Notes: a model not told the origin generated them from the sequence alone. Shown: positions 34,883 to 44,192, numbered from the stretch's first letter. The stretch is DNA of 64,000 bases from Rhodospira trueperi (GCF_900101965.1 NZ_FNAP01000004.1:62001-126000), one strand, 5' to 3'. A program made the numbers and translations.

Positions 34883-35767
34883 ATGAGGCGCAGTGCGATA
34901 TTCGTCCTGACGGGGTTGTGCCTGACCGCCGTCTTCACGTCGCTCTCCACGGTCGCCGAGGCTCGGTCAGGAGGCCATGGACTGCCCTTCTTCGTGTTTG
35001 GCCAGTCGGACACGATCACCTGTTTGGAAGATGTCCCGATCAAGGGCAGCGGCAACGAAGATCTCTGCCTAGCCAAATTGAACTCGTACTACATGTTTAT
35101 TGCGGGCTTAGGTACAAGCTCTAAGCTCGTTCTGGCTGAAAAAACTGGGGGCGGATACTACGAAATTCCGGCGAAAGAAGAATTGGAGCGGCTTCAGAAA
35201 GCAGGACTTCTGCCTGATCCTTTGCCCACCTACAGTCGTCCTATTGAAGATTATTTGTATGGATATTCGCTCTGGTTGCTGCTTGCGGCACTTCTTGTGT
35301 TTGGGGGAATTACAAGAGCGATCAAGGGGCGTGGCTCGTCAAAGGCAACGACCAAGGCGGAGGCGGATGTTGCCTTCAAGGCCGGACTGAAACGAGTTCT
35401 CGTCTCTGCGATGTTGTCGGACGGATCCGTCGACGAGAACGAGAAAAACGTCGTTCACGACGTCTACAAGCGAGTCTCTGGAACCGATCTGGCACAACCG
35501 GATCTCGATCACTGCATCGCCGCAACGAAGAATGAAGGGGACCTGATCGGCAACGAGATCAGGTCACTCAAGACCACTTTGACATCCGATGGACGGAAAA
35601 TGCTCGTTTCCGCTGCAATGATGGTTCTGTGCGCGGATGGCAAGATCGAGGCGGGTGAAATCGCCTTCCTTCAGGATGTCGCCAATGCGCTCGCCCTTTC
35701 GAAAGCCGAACTTGACGAGGTTCTGAACCCGTTCCTGAAGCCCAAGACCGAAGCGGCGGGCGGCTGA
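34883..35767 (+). CDS. Membrane-anchored TerB-like protein
   Basis: The protein has 294 residues from the ATG at 34883 with GGAG six bases upstream. It has a signal peptide or first membrane segment (IFVLTGLCLTAVFTSLSTVAEA), an extracytoplasmic domain of about 100 residues with two cysteines, a second membrane segment (LWLLLAALLVFGGI), and a C-terminal TerB-like domain (VLVSAMLSDGSVDENEKNVV to MMVLCADGKIEAGEIAFLQD). Acidic helix-loop patterns in TerB domains are linked to metal sensing. Composition is more AT-rich than its neighbours. Function unknown. Confidence 0.7.
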   Translation: MRRSAIFVLTGLCLTAVFTSLSTVAEARSGGHGLPFFVFGQSDTITCLEDVPIKGSGNEDLCLAKLNSYYMFIAGLGTSSKLVLAEKTGGGYYEIPAKEELERLQKAGLLPDPLPTYSRPIEDYLYGYSLWLLLAALLVFGGITRAIKGRGSSKATTKAEADVAFKAGLKRVLVSAMLSDGSVDENEKNVVHDVYKRVSGTDLAQPDLDHCIAATKNEGDLIGNEIRSLKTTLTSDGRKMLVSAAMMVLCADGKIEAGEIAFLQDVANALALSKAELDEVLNPFLKPKTEAAGG

Positions 35768-35812
35768 AACGCCGTCGGGAAGCGCCCCACCCCTCCCGAA
35801 AGGGACGATGTG

Positions 35813-37087
35813 CTATCCCGGATGCACCGCCACCCGCCAGCAGGTGTCCAGGTCCTCGTCGATCAACGCCACCAGATCCCCGTCCAGCCGGTTTTCGCGG
35901 GCCAGCGATCCGAGAATGCCCATGATCCGATCCGGCTTCATGGCATCGCGGTAGGGCCGGACCTGGGCCAGCGCCTGGAACACGTCGGCCACGGCGACGA
36001 TGCGGGCCTCAAGGGGCAGGCCGGCGCCGCTCTCGCGAAAGGGATACCCGCCGCCGTTGGGGCTCTCGTGGTGGTAGGCGGCCCAGACCGCGATCTCGTC
36101 AAAGCCGGTGATCTGGGTCAGGATCAGATAGGTGTAGTAGGCATGGCGATTCATCGTCGCGCGTTCGCGCGCATCCAGCGGCCCGGGTTTGTCGAGAATG
36201 GCGTCGGGAATGCGCAGTTTTCCGATGTCGTGCAAAAGGGCGGCGATCTCGATCTGTTCGCACACATCGGCGTCCAGCTCGGCCCGGGCCGCCAGATGGG
36301 CGCTGAGGTGCCCGACGCCGGCCGAATGTTCGGCGGTGAAGGGGCTCTTGGCGTCCACGATACTGGCGAACAGGGTTGCCAGTTCGGTCAGTTCGGACGA
36401 TGAGAGGGTGCGGGTGTGGCCATGCCGGGCATGCGGCGCCAGTTCCACGGCCAGGGCGTCGGCATCAAGCCCGAACCAGAACGCCTCGCGCGCCGAGACC
36501 TCCCGGAAGGCCTCCAGCACCTCTGGCGCGAAATCCTGCCCGGAGTGCTCCAGAATCTCCAGCACGCACGGGCGCATCAGCGCGGGATCGATTCCGGGCT
36601 GGCGGGCCAGCAGGGAATCGACGCGGTCCACCAGATGGATGATGTTGGTGGCCAAGCGGGTGTCGCGACTGAGCCCGTTGTCGGAATTCCGCAGCCGGCT
36701 CCAGGCGGTGTGATGGTAGGCGATGATCGGGGCCAGATGGGCCATGGGCGCGAACCGCAGGAACAGGTCCTGACCCCGGACGCAGTGCCAGTCCACCTCA
36801 AGAAAGGCGTACTGCGAGATCAGCTTGTCGTGCTCGCGCGTGGTCGAGACCCCGGCGTCATGGATCAGCGCGGCCTCGAACAGGTCGTCGAGCCGATCCT
36901 GATCCAGCCCCAGGGCGCGGCCCACGGCCATCGCCATGTGCGCCACCCGCTTGCCATGCAGCACGTCCGTGACGCCGACGAAATCGAACACCCCGGAGAG
37001 GACGTAGATCACCTCCCGCAGATCCAGCCGCAAGGGATTGCGGGCGGGCACAAGGTCGTTCACGGCAGGAGCCATCGCTTTGCACAT
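35813..37087 (-). CDS. HD-GYP domain protein (putative c-di-GMP phosphodiesterase)
   Basis: The protein has 424 residues from the ATG at 37087; the frame remains open to an ATG at 37165. The N-terminal half has a divergent HD domain (ALIHDAGVST, His76-Asp77). The C-terminal half is an HD-GYP domain with AALLHDIGKLRIPDAILDKP (His286-Asp287), YHHE and GGGYP, all intact, so it probably hydrolyses cyclic di-GMP. No receiver or sensor domain and no membrane segment are seen. The duplicated HD arrangement is similar to response-regulator-free HD-GYP proteins. Confidence 0.9.
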   Translation of the reverse strand: MCKAMAPAVNDLVPARNPLRLDLREVIYVLSGVFDFVGVTDVLHGKRVAHMAMAVGRALGLDQDRLDDLFEAALIHDAGVSTTREHDKLISQYAFLEVDWHCVRGQDLFLRFAPMAHLAPIIAYHHTAWSRLRNSDNGLSRDTRLATNIIHLVDRVDSLLARQPGIDPALMRPCVLEILEHSGQDFAPEVLEAFREVSAREAFWFGLDADALAVELAPHARHGHTRTLSSSELTELATLFASIVDAKSPFTAEHSAGVGHLSAHLAARAELDADVCEQIEIAALLHDIGKLRIPDAILDKPGPLDARERATMNRHAYYTYLILTQITGFDEIAVWAAYHHESPNGGGYPFRESGAGLPLEARIVAVADVFQALAQVRPYRDAMKPDRIMGILGSLARENRLDGDLVALIDEDLDTCWRVAVHPG

Positions 37088-37431
37088 GCCTGGAGTGTCC
37101 TCTTCACTGACCCGGGACGGGAGCGTGAGCGGGGACGTTCCAACCGAAGGAGGTCCCCGCATCATGGCCGTTCACCGTCGGGTCATCACCCGCGATGGAG
37201 GCTGTTTGCTTTGCTTTTCGCTGAAAAACGGCAGAGCGGATGAAGTCGGCACCGGCCGGCGCCATGGATCCAAAAGATGGGGTGCTTGCGTCCATTGGTT
37301 TCGGACTATATCTTTCGGTGTCATCGCACTCATTCACTTGGCGCAGACTCTATCATACTCTTGGGGTCCTGTCATCGCTGCCACACGGCCATACGCCTTT
37401 TGGCCGCCCCGTCCACCCCGGTTCGGCACGC
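37088..37431. other. Divergent promoter gap between HD-GYP gene and rlmJ
   Basis: 344 bp between two divergent starts. The right half (37280-37380) is relatively AT-rich and probably carries the rlmJ promoter. No gene, hairpin or repeat I can support. Confidence 0.5.
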
Positions 37432-38295
37432 ATGAACTATCGTCACGACTATCACGCCGGCAATGTCGGCGACGTTCTGAAGCATGCCGTGCTGGCCCTG
37501 GTGCTGACGCACCTGCGCGCCAAGCCCAAGCCGTTCCTGATGCTGGATACGCATGCCGGGGCCGGGGCGTTCGACCTCGCGGGCGAGGCGGCGAGTCGCA
37601 CCGGGGAATGGGTCGCCGGCATCGGCCGGCTGGATGGGGCCGACGCGGTGCCGGACGGTCTGCACCCGTATCTTGACGTGGTGAACCGGGTCCGATCCGA
37701 ACGGGGGGCGACCATCTATCCGGGATCGCCGTTGATCGGCGCGGGGATGCTGCGTCCGGGGGACCGGCTGGTGGCGGTGGAGCGGGAGCCTGGGGCGCAC
37801 GCCGCCCTGACGGCGCTGTTGGGCCGGCGGCGTGGTGTCCGGATCCGTGCGGAGGACGGGTATGCGGCCCTGGCCGCCAGTCTGCCGCCGCCGGAGCGGC
37901 GCGGGCTGGTTCTGATCGACCCGCCGTTCGAGGATCGCGCCGAGTTCCAGGCCCTCAGCCTGGCCCTGCGGCGCGCCCATCGGCGTTTCGCCACGGGTCT
38001 CTACATGCTGTGGTATCCCGTGAAGGACCCGGGCGCCGTCGAGTCGTTTCGCCAGCAGATCGCCGACAGCGGCATTCCGCGCGTTCTGGCCGTCGAGTTG
38101 ACCACGCGGCCGACCACCACCGTCGCCGGCATGGCGGGGGCCGGCCTGATCCTGGTCAACCCGCCGTGGCGCCTGGACGAAACCCTGTGCGTCGTCCTGC
38201 CCTGGCTGGCCGAGCGGCTAGCCGACCGGCCCGGCAGCGGCGGTTGGCGGCTGGACTGGCTGCGCGGTGAAGATAACGAAGACCAAACCTCCTGA
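37432..38295 (+). CDS. rlmJ: 23S rRNA (adenine2030-N6)-methyltransferase
   Basis: The protein has 287 residues. MNYRHDYHAGNVGDVLKHAVLA is the RlmJ N-terminal signature, with LDTHAGAGAFDL as the SAM site and LIDPPFE as the (D/N)PPY/F catalytic motif of N6-adenine methyltransferases. It methylates A2030 of 23S rRNA. The upstream in-frame extension is not supported. Confidence 0.93.
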   Translation: MNYRHDYHAGNVGDVLKHAVLALVLTHLRAKPKPFLMLDTHAGAGAFDLAGEAASRTGEWVAGIGRLDGADAVPDGLHPYLDVVNRVRSERGATIYPGSPLIGAGMLRPGDRLVAVEREPGAHAALTALLGRRRGVRIRAEDGYAALAASLPPPERRGLVLIDPPFEDRAEFQALSLALRRAHRRFATGLYMLWYPVKDPGAVESFRQQIADSGIPRVLAVELTTRPTTTVAGMAGAGLILVNPPWRLDETLCVVLPWLAERLADRPGSGGWRLDWLRGEDNEDQTS

Positions 38296-38322
38296 CCCGG
38301 ACCCGACACGGCGGCCCCCTGC

Positions 38323-39279
38323 ATGACTCTTGCCTTGCGACTGCTTGATACCCTGGGACGTCACGCCACGCTGATGCTGGCCGGCGGCGCCCTGTTCGGG
38401 CTGGCCCTGCCGGGCGCGGCGGAGGCGGCGCGGCCGCTGCTCGCCCCATTGGTGAGTGGATTGCTGGCGTTGGCTCTGATGCGGCTGCGCCGGGCGGAGG
38501 CCCTGGCCCAGCTTCGCGCGCCGCTGGCGCCGCTGCTGGCGGTCCCCTGGCTGCTGCTGGGCACCGCGCCTCTGATGCTGGGCGTGGTGACGCTGGCCGG
38601 GCCGCTGGACAGTCCGGGCGTGGAGGCGGGCATGGTGATGATGGCGGCCTCGTCGCCCATCACCGCCGCGCCGGCCATCGCGCTGATGATGGGGTTGCCG
38701 TTGCCGGTATGTCTGGCCACGACGCTGCTGGCCACGGTGCTGGTGCCGCTGACGGCGCCGTGGCTGTTCGGTGCCGTTCTGGCGCTGCCGCTATCGGTGG
38801 ACGCGGGCGCGCTGGCGTGGCGTCTGGCCGGCGTGGTGGGAGGCGGACTCCTGCTGGCCGTGGTGGCGCGACGGATGACCACCCCGGGATGGCGGGAGCG
38901 CAACGCCCGCCGCCTCGATGGTGTGGCGGTGATCCTGCTGTTCGCCTTCGCCCTGGCCATCATGGCCGGCGTCGGCGAGGTGCTGGCCGGCGATCCCTGG
39001 CGTGTGGCCCGCCTGATCGGGCTCAGCTTCGTGCTGTGCGCCGGCATGATGGCCACGACCACGGTCCTGTTCCTGCCGTTCGGACGTCCGACCGCGCTCG
39101 GGCTGGGCTATCTGTCGAGCAGCCGCAACATGGGGATCCTGCTGGCGGCGCTGCCGCCGGCGGCCGACCCGGACATCGGGCTATGGTTCGCCCTGGCGCA
39201 GTTCCCGCTGTACATGCTGCCGGCGATGCTGCGGCCTGTGGTCACCCGTTTCGCGCCCGCCCCCGGAAAACCGGTTTGA
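38323..39279 (+). CDS. Bile acid:sodium symporter-like membrane protein
   Basis: The protein has 318 residues, hydrophobic throughout, with about ten segments. The halves show the BASS-like pattern with helix-breaking motifs (ASSPITAAPAIALMMGLPL and LSSSRNMGILLAALPP). The second, with S-S-R-N, corresponds to the crossover near the sodium sites. The substrate is unknown. Starts 27 bp after rlmJ and could be cotranscribed. Confidence 0.65.
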   Translation: MTLALRLLDTLGRHATLMLAGGALFGLALPGAAEAARPLLAPLVSGLLALALMRLRRAEALAQLRAPLAPLLAVPWLLLGTAPLMLGVVTLAGPLDSPGVEAGMVMMAASSPITAAPAIALMMGLPLPVCLATTLLATVLVPLTAPWLFGAVLALPLSVDAGALAWRLAGVVGGGLLLAVVARRMTTPGWRERNARRLDGVAVILLFAFALAIMAGVGEVLAGDPWRVARLIGLSFVLCAGMMATTTVLFLPFGRPTALGLGYLSSSRNMGILLAALPPAADPDIGLWFALAQFPLYMLPAMLRPVVTRFAPAPGKPV

Positions 39280-39323
39280 CCGGCCGGGGACACGCCCTAT
39301 CTTGACCGCGACGCCCTCTTAAC

Positions 39324-40298
39324 ATGACGCCGGAGACGACCATGCCGCGATGGGACCATGAGCATTCCGGGTTCTCCAGGCAGTCCCACCGCCACGCGCG
39401 GTTCACCGTGAGGCGCCGCCGGTTCGTGGGAGACGAAGACAAGAGCCGCAGCGTCTGGGGCCGGGTGGCCGGCGGGGTCGGCGGTTTCATGGTCGGCGGC
39501 CCCATCGGCGCCCTGCTGGGCGTGGTCGCCGGCCATCACGTCGACCGCGCCGGCGGCATCGGGCCGGCCTGGCAGCGCTTCCAGTCCTGGTTCCGCCGCG
39601 TCGTGCTGGGCGAGGACGAGGGCGACGCCGCAGACCTGAACCAAGGTGCCGGGCGGCGCTACGCCGACCGGGACACGGCCGCCGAACTCGGCGATGACCC
39701 GCGCCAACAGGCGTTCGCCGTCGGCGTGATCGTGCTGGGCGCCAAGATGGCCAAGGCGGACGGCCGGGTGACGCGCGACGAGGTGGCGGCCTTCAAGCAG
39801 ATCTTCAAGATTCCGCCGGAGGACATGAAAGCGGTCGCCGCCGTGTTCGATCAGGCCAAGCAATCGGCCGAGGGCTATGAGGTCTACGCCCGCCAGATCG
39901 CCGGCCTGTTCGCCGACAGCCCACAGGTGCTGGAAGAGTTGCTGGCCGCGCTGTACCACATCGCCCGCGCGGACGGTGTGTTGCACCCGGCGGAAACGGC
40001 GTTCCTGCATGACGTGGCGTCTCTGTTCGGCCTGCCCCGGGAGGCCGTCAACCGCCTGCATGCCCAGTTCGAGCGCGCCGCCGACACGGAGCCCGATCCC
40101 TACACCGTGCTGGGCGTGTCGCCGGATGCCAGCGACGACGAGATCCGCGCCGCATGGCGCCGGCTGTCGCGGGAACATCACCCGGACGCCTTGATGGCCA
40201 AGGGCATGCCGCAGGAATTCGTGGCCCAGGCCAGCGAGACCATGGCCGCGATCAACCACGCCTATGACCGCATCCGGGACCGGCGGGGTATTCGGTAA
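39324..40298 (+). CDS. TerB- and J-domain co-chaperone (DjlA-like)
   Basis: The protein has 324 residues (ATG 39342 is an alternative start). A glycine-rich hydrophobic segment (GGVGGFMVGGPIGALLGVVAG, about residues 50-70) may insert into the membrane. It is followed by a TerB-like helical domain (GAKMAKADGRVTRDEVAAF, about 140-235), and a C-terminal J domain with the DnaK-stimulating HPD tripeptide in REHHPDAL (about 286-288). This is the architecture of DjlA, although the N-terminal transmembrane helix differs from that of E. coli. Confidence 0.85.
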   Translation: MTPETTMPRWDHEHSGFSRQSHRHARFTVRRRRFVGDEDKSRSVWGRVAGGVGGFMVGGPIGALLGVVAGHHVDRAGGIGPAWQRFQSWFRRVVLGEDEGDAADLNQGAGRRYADRDTAAELGDDPRQQAFAVGVIVLGAKMAKADGRVTRDEVAAFKQIFKIPPEDMKAVAAVFDQAKQSAEGYEVYARQIAGLFADSPQVLEELLAALYHIARADGVLHPAETAFLHDVASLFGLPREAVNRLHAQFERAADTEPDPYTVLGVSPDASDDEIRAAWRRLSREHHPDALMAKGMPQEFVAQASETMAAINHAYDRIRDRRGIR

Positions 40299-40431
40299 TC
40301 CAGACTCCGGACGGGGCCATTTCGTCGGCTGGCTCTGCCGCCCGCCGTCAAGGGGGATTCGAGCCATACGAATCCCGAATGATCCATTCGCATCCTCCCA
40401 TACCGGGCGACGATAAGACCGCAAACGAAAA

Positions 40432-40453
40432 GGGAGGAGCCGGGGCTCCTCCC
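40432..40453 (-). terminator. Terminator of porin gene 1
   Basis: GGGAGGAGCC (40432-40441) pairs with GGCTCCTCCC (40444-40453). On the minus strand it is followed by a short T-run (complement of GAAAA, 40427-40431). The same stem core is used after porin gene 2. Confidence 0.85.
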
Positions 40454-40505
40454 TCTCGCGTGGCTGTCCCGAAAGAGATTGCCACCATACGGACCACGCC
40501 GGAGC

Positions 40506-41639
40506 TTAGAAGCTCAGGCCGATGCCGAACAGAACGCCGGTGACTTCGCGATCAGCAGCGTTGTCGACCTCCTGATTGGCGTGGAAGACGGCCGCGCCCA
40601 GGTCGATGCCCGGAGCCAGGATGTAATTGCCGGAGAACATGAAGCCGTCCTGGTGAACGTCGTTGGCAGCGTCTTGATAACCGCCCCGATAGTTGAACGC
40701 CACACCGTAGGGGCCATTCGTGTAGCCGGCACCAACACCCCAACCTTCCATGTCGTTGTTGGCGCCATCAACGTACCAGTGACCGTAATGCCCGCCGACC
40801 TCGAAGCCCATGTAGGACAGAGCCAGACCGCCGCGCAGCAGGGAGCGATCGGCGTTGTTTGAGGTAGCGTTTACTTCAACCGCCTGACCCGGATCCGCGA
40901 TGCCGAGTTGTGTAGTGAGGTCCGTGACCTGCCCCGCACTCAGATCAATCAGAGCTTCGCGCGTAGTGGTGCCAAACTGATACTGGTAGGTCACATCGGC
41001 GTGGATGCCGACACCGCTGAACTCGTTGTCAAAGGCGGCGCCGACGGACAACAGGTCCTTGTAGTCGGAACCGGTGTCGTTCCAGTCCTGGAAGGCGCTG
41101 TCGTCGTTGTTGCTGCTGTCCGGCGCATAGGTGCCGGCCAGCGAGAAGCCGAAGAACGACGGGGTGACATAGGACACACTCAGGTCGTCGTCGTCATAAT
41201 ACCCGGGAACAAACCCAAACGGCGCCCATCCGTCATCAATCTCGTCCCAATCGATGACACCGCCAGCACCCGGCGTGGCATACTGCATCTGAGCAGCGTA
41301 GCCCTCTTTCTGGCCCACTTGAAGTGCGCCGAACCCGCCGGAGAGCGTGATGTACTGTTCGTCGGCATTGCGGTCAGCGCTGTCCTCGGCCTCAAGCTGA
41401 ATGACCGCGCGGACGGTGATGCCGTTGTCCAGCGTGGTCTCGCCGCTGAAATACAGCTCGGTGTCGGTGGCCATGCCGGTGGAGGCCCAGGTCTCGCCGG
41501 CGTTGTCGTTCACGTCTCCGGCACCGAAGAACATTTCCTGCTTGCCGCCGATGCTCAACGAGATCGGATCGGCACTGGCCGTGGCGGCGAAAGCGCCCGC
41601 GGCGATCAGGGCCGTCGTTCCGAATAGGATCTTTTTCAT
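40506..41639 (-). CDS. Outer-membrane porin (paralogue 1)
   Basis: The protein has 377 residues from MKKILFGTT at 41639, with GAGGAGAAG upstream; the frame upstream is not needed. It has a Sec signal (TALIAAGAFAATASA), then a beta-strand-rich body (SLSIGGKQEMFFGAGD; DTELYFSGETTLDNGITVRA). The C-terminus GIGLSF ends in phenylalanine, as required by the BAM complex. It fits the Gram-negative porin family of alphaproteobacteria (Rhodobacter-like, 16 strands). A closely similar gene lies about 1.1 kb away in the same direction. Confidence 0.93.
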   Translation of the reverse strand: MKKILFGTTALIAAGAFAATASADPISLSIGGKQEMFFGAGDVNDNAGETWASTGMATDTELYFSGETTLDNGITVRAVIQLEAEDSADRNADEQYITLSGGFGALQVGQKEGYAAQMQYATPGAGGVIDWDEIDDGWAPFGFVPGYYDDDDLSVSYVTPSFFGFSLAGTYAPDSSNNDDSAFQDWNDTGSDYKDLLSVGAAFDNEFSGVGIHADVTYQYQFGTTTREALIDLSAGQVTDLTTQLGIADPGQAVEVNATSNNADRSLLRGGLALSYMGFEVGGHYGHWYVDGANNDMEGWGVGAGYTNGPYGVAFNYRGGYQDAANDVHQDGFMFSGNYILAPGIDLGAAVFHANQEVDNAADREVTGVLFGIGLSF

Positions 41640-42415
41640 GACTTCTCCTCTCAAGGGACAGATAGCGTGAATCCGTTTTCTGGTTCGGTCCGTTGTTCCG
41701 TGCACCGGTTGCACCGCGAAACTGACTGTGAATCGCATCCTCCCGGATCATTATTAGATATATCCATAAAGGGGCTGGGGGGGTCAATGCGCCGCAGCCA
41801 TCCTCGGATGCTGCCTCTGAAGGTGTGTCCCTGGCGCCACACCTTGCTGACGGTCCCGTTTTGACTCATAGGCAACGTCCCAGTTTCGCGGGGGTTTCCG
41901 GCCTCTCTTCTTGGGTCGACAGTGTTGCAGAACTTTTGCAGAACTGTTGCATTTCGTTCCGGAGGCATACCGCCTGGCCACGGAGTCATCGCGGTCCCGA
42001 GGTCCAGAGGACGGAGAAGACGGGACGCTCACTTCGCGTTTGATCGGCACAGGGCGGACGGATGTCGCGTTCGTAAACCCAAACGTTCCCCCGTGAATGA
42101 GGAACGCTGCGGGGGGGCCAAGGCCCGTGCCGTTTGATGGGGGTCCGATCCGGTCCCGGCGCGCGTCCTGTGATGGTCCGTCCGGCTCGTGTTGGTGAGG
42201 CCTCGAGGCGCCGCCGGGCCGAGCGGCCCTTCGCCTTGCTCGGGATGACAGACGCGTCTTGTCTTGAATCAGGAAACGGCATCCGGAGCTCGTTCCGCCG
42301 GGACGGCGGCCGGGGCGAAGGGGCGTCAGAGGCCGGCAGGGCCGCGCGTCAGCATTGCACGGTCACGTCGCTTGCGACGCATTGCGTGCGCTCGGACTCA
42401 TGCAATGTGCTCTCT
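41640..42415. other. Non-coding region upstream of porin gene 1
   Basis: No gene supported. It should hold the porin 1 promoter. It has an 11-bp-phased direct repeat TTGCAGAACT at 41925-41934 and 41936-41945, followed by a partial third unit (TTGCA, 41947-41951). The rest is GC-rich and unstructured as far as I can see, apart from a diverged first hairpin of the two-hairpin repeat near 42370-42414. Confidence 0.5.
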
Positions 42416-42541
42416 TTCTTTGATATTGAAGCAAATCGTCGTCGCGATCCGTTCCGGATCGCTCGGGATTTGCTCTCATTCTTTGATATTGAAGCAAATC
42501 GTCGTCGCGATCCGTTCCGGATCGCTCGGGATTTGCTCTCA
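42416..42541. repeat. Two-hairpin repeat, copy E: tandem duplication of second unit
   Basis: Two essentially identical 63-bp units (42416-42478 and 42479-42541) each read TTCTTTGATATTGAAGCAAATC, then CGATCCGTTCCGGATCG, then CTCGGGATTTGCTCTC. Each can form the AGCAAATC/GATTTGCT plus CGATCCG/CGGATCG hairpin. A degenerate version of the first hairpin precedes them. This is the only tandem copy in the window. Confidence 0.9.
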
Positions 42542-42685
42542 GCGGTTTCCGCGCATGGCGGAGAACACTGGTGTTGGATGTGTATGACGTCGATCACCGA
42601 GGGGGGAGATTTCGGGAGGGCGTGAACGGCCCAAACATGGGCGTGGCGCGAGGCACATCCTGCGCGCACAGGGCCCAAAAAAACA

Positions 42686-42707
42686 GGGAGGAGCCGAAGC
42701 TCCTCCC
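42686..42707 (-). terminator. Terminator of porin gene 2
   Basis: GGGAGGAGC (42686-42694) and GCTCCTCCC (42699-42707) flank a 4-nt loop. On the minus strand the stem is followed by TGTTTTTTT (complement of 42677-42685). A second hairpin, AACGATCC/GGATCGTT (42717-42736), sits between it and the gene. Confidence 0.92.
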
Positions 42708-42754
42708 TGCCGATGAAACGATCCGCAAGGATCGTTTTATACTTTGGTCCTGGC

Positions 42755-43909
42755 TTAGAACGCCAGACCAATGCCCAACACGACGCCGGTCGTCTCGCGG
42801 TCGTTGTTGTTCCCGTCGAGTTCCTCGTCGCCGTGGAAGACGGCCGCACCCAGGTTGATGCCCGGGCCGAGGATGTAACGGCCGGAGAAGGCAAAGCTGT
42901 GCGCGTCGGTGTTGGCGCCGATATCTTCCGAGCTGCCGTAGTACTCGAACGCCACGGCGTAGGGACCGTTCGAATAGCTGGCGCCAGCCGACCAGGAGTC
43001 AACGCTGTCGTTGGTGTTTTCGAAGTTCCACTGGCCGTAGGAGCCGCCGACCTCGAAGCCCATGTAGCTGACCGACAGACCGCCGCGCAGCAGGGAGCGG
43101 TCGGGGTTATTTGCCGTGGCGGTCACTTCAATCGCCTGACCCGGATCCGCGACGCCGAGTTGTGTAGCTAGGTCCGTGACCTGCCCAGCAGTCAGATCAA
43201 TCAGAGTTTCGCTCTGAGCGGCCCCGAAGAAGTACTGGTAGGTCACATCGGCGTGGATGCCGACACCGCTGAACTCGTTGTCAAAGGCGGCACCAACCTG
43301 CAGCAGGTCCTTGTAGGAAGAACCGGTGGTGTTCCACTCCTCAAAGACGCTGTCGTCATTGTTGCTGCTGTCCGGGGCATAGGCGCCGGCCAGGGTGAAG
43401 CCGAAGAACGACGGCGTGACGTAGGACACGCTCAGGTCGTCGTCGGTGTAGTAGTTGAAGTGCTGGCTGCTGGAGGCGTTCGTAAAATTGGCCCAGTTCC
43501 AGTCGCGGATCTCGTTTGCCCCGAAAGGCCCGCCGACGCTCGGCCCAACGTACTGCATCATGCCGACGTAGGACTGGCGCTGACCGATCTGCATGGCACC
43601 GAACCCGCCGGACAGGATGATGGCCTGCTCGTCGGCGTTGCGATCCATCCGGTCCTCAGCCTCAAGCTGGATGATGGCCTGAACGGTGATGCCGTTGTCC
43701 AGGGTGGTCTGACCGGTGAAGTACAGCTCGGTGTCGGTGTACATGCCGGTGGAGGCCCAGGTCTCACCGTTGTTGTCGTTCGAATCCCCGGCAAGGAAGT
43801 ACATTTCCTGCTTGCCGCCGATGCTCAGCTCGATCGGCTCGGCGCTGGCCGTGGCGGCGAAGGCGCCCGCGGCGATCAGGGCCGTCGTTCCGTAAAGGAC
43901 CTTCTTCAT
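42755..43909 (-). CDS. Outer-membrane porin (paralogue 2)
   Basis: The protein has 384 residues from MKKVLYGTT at 43909. Signal peptide nearly identical to that of paralogue 1 (ALIAAGAFAATASA). Same beta-strand pattern (GGKQEMYFLAGD; DTELYFTGQTTLDNGITVQA; SFFGFTLAGAYAPDSSNNDD) and a terminal phenylalanine (GIGLAF). The two genes differ mainly in loop regions such as the segment around residues 145-170, so they likely arose by tandem duplication and differ in pore loops. Confidence 0.93.
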   Translation of the reverse strand: MKKVLYGTTALIAAGAFAATASAEPIELSIGGKQEMYFLAGDSNDNNGETWASTGMYTDTELYFTGQTTLDNGITVQAIIQLEAEDRMDRNADEQAIILSGGFGAMQIGQRQSYVGMMQYVGPSVGGPFGANEIRDWNWANFTNASSSQHFNYYTDDDLSVSYVTPSFFGFTLAGAYAPDSSNNDDSVFEEWNTTGSSYKDLLQVGAAFDNEFSGVGIHADVTYQYFFGAAQSETLIDLTAGQVTDLATQLGVADPGQAIEVTATANNPDRSLLRGGLSVSYMGFEVGGSYGQWNFENTNDSVDSWSAGASYSNGPYAVAFEYYGSSEDIGANTDAHSFAFSGRYILGPGINLGAAVFHGDEELDGNNNDRETTGVVLGIGLAF

Positions 43910-44192
43910 GACTTTTCCTCTCATGAGACCTGAGGTTGTGACCTGTGTTTCGATCCGCTCTGGTGCTCGGGGGCACCGGTTTGGACCGGAGACTCTGATT
44001 TCCCGCCGTGTTCGCCGGGTTCGCTTTCGAATGAAGCCACGACGAGGTTCGTTTCGTCAACGCGATGCTGCCGCAGAACCACGCAATTGATCGGGGCGTG
44101 GCGCGAACGCAACACTCGCCCGGACTGGCCCCCGTCCCACGCCTTCGCTATAACGCGGCGACGCATCCCTCCGCCGACGCAAGGAGCCGCCC

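Noticed and set aside
37104-37337. 77-residue minus-strand frame in the HD-GYP/rlmJ gap
   Set aside because: No ribosome site, no recognisable features; probably chance.
40344-40380. Sequence with GATTCGAGCC resembling a tRNA T-arm
   Set aside because: No acceptor stem, anticodon arm or D-arm could be built around it.
41640-42640. Short plus- and minus-strand frames between the porin genes
   Set aside because: No ribosome sites, no domains, Arg/Pro-rich composition; treated as non-coding.
42349-43002. 217-residue frame containing duplicated SKSRAIRNGSRRRFASISK
   Set aside because: The repeated peptide is only the translation of the tandem DNA repeat at 42416-42541.
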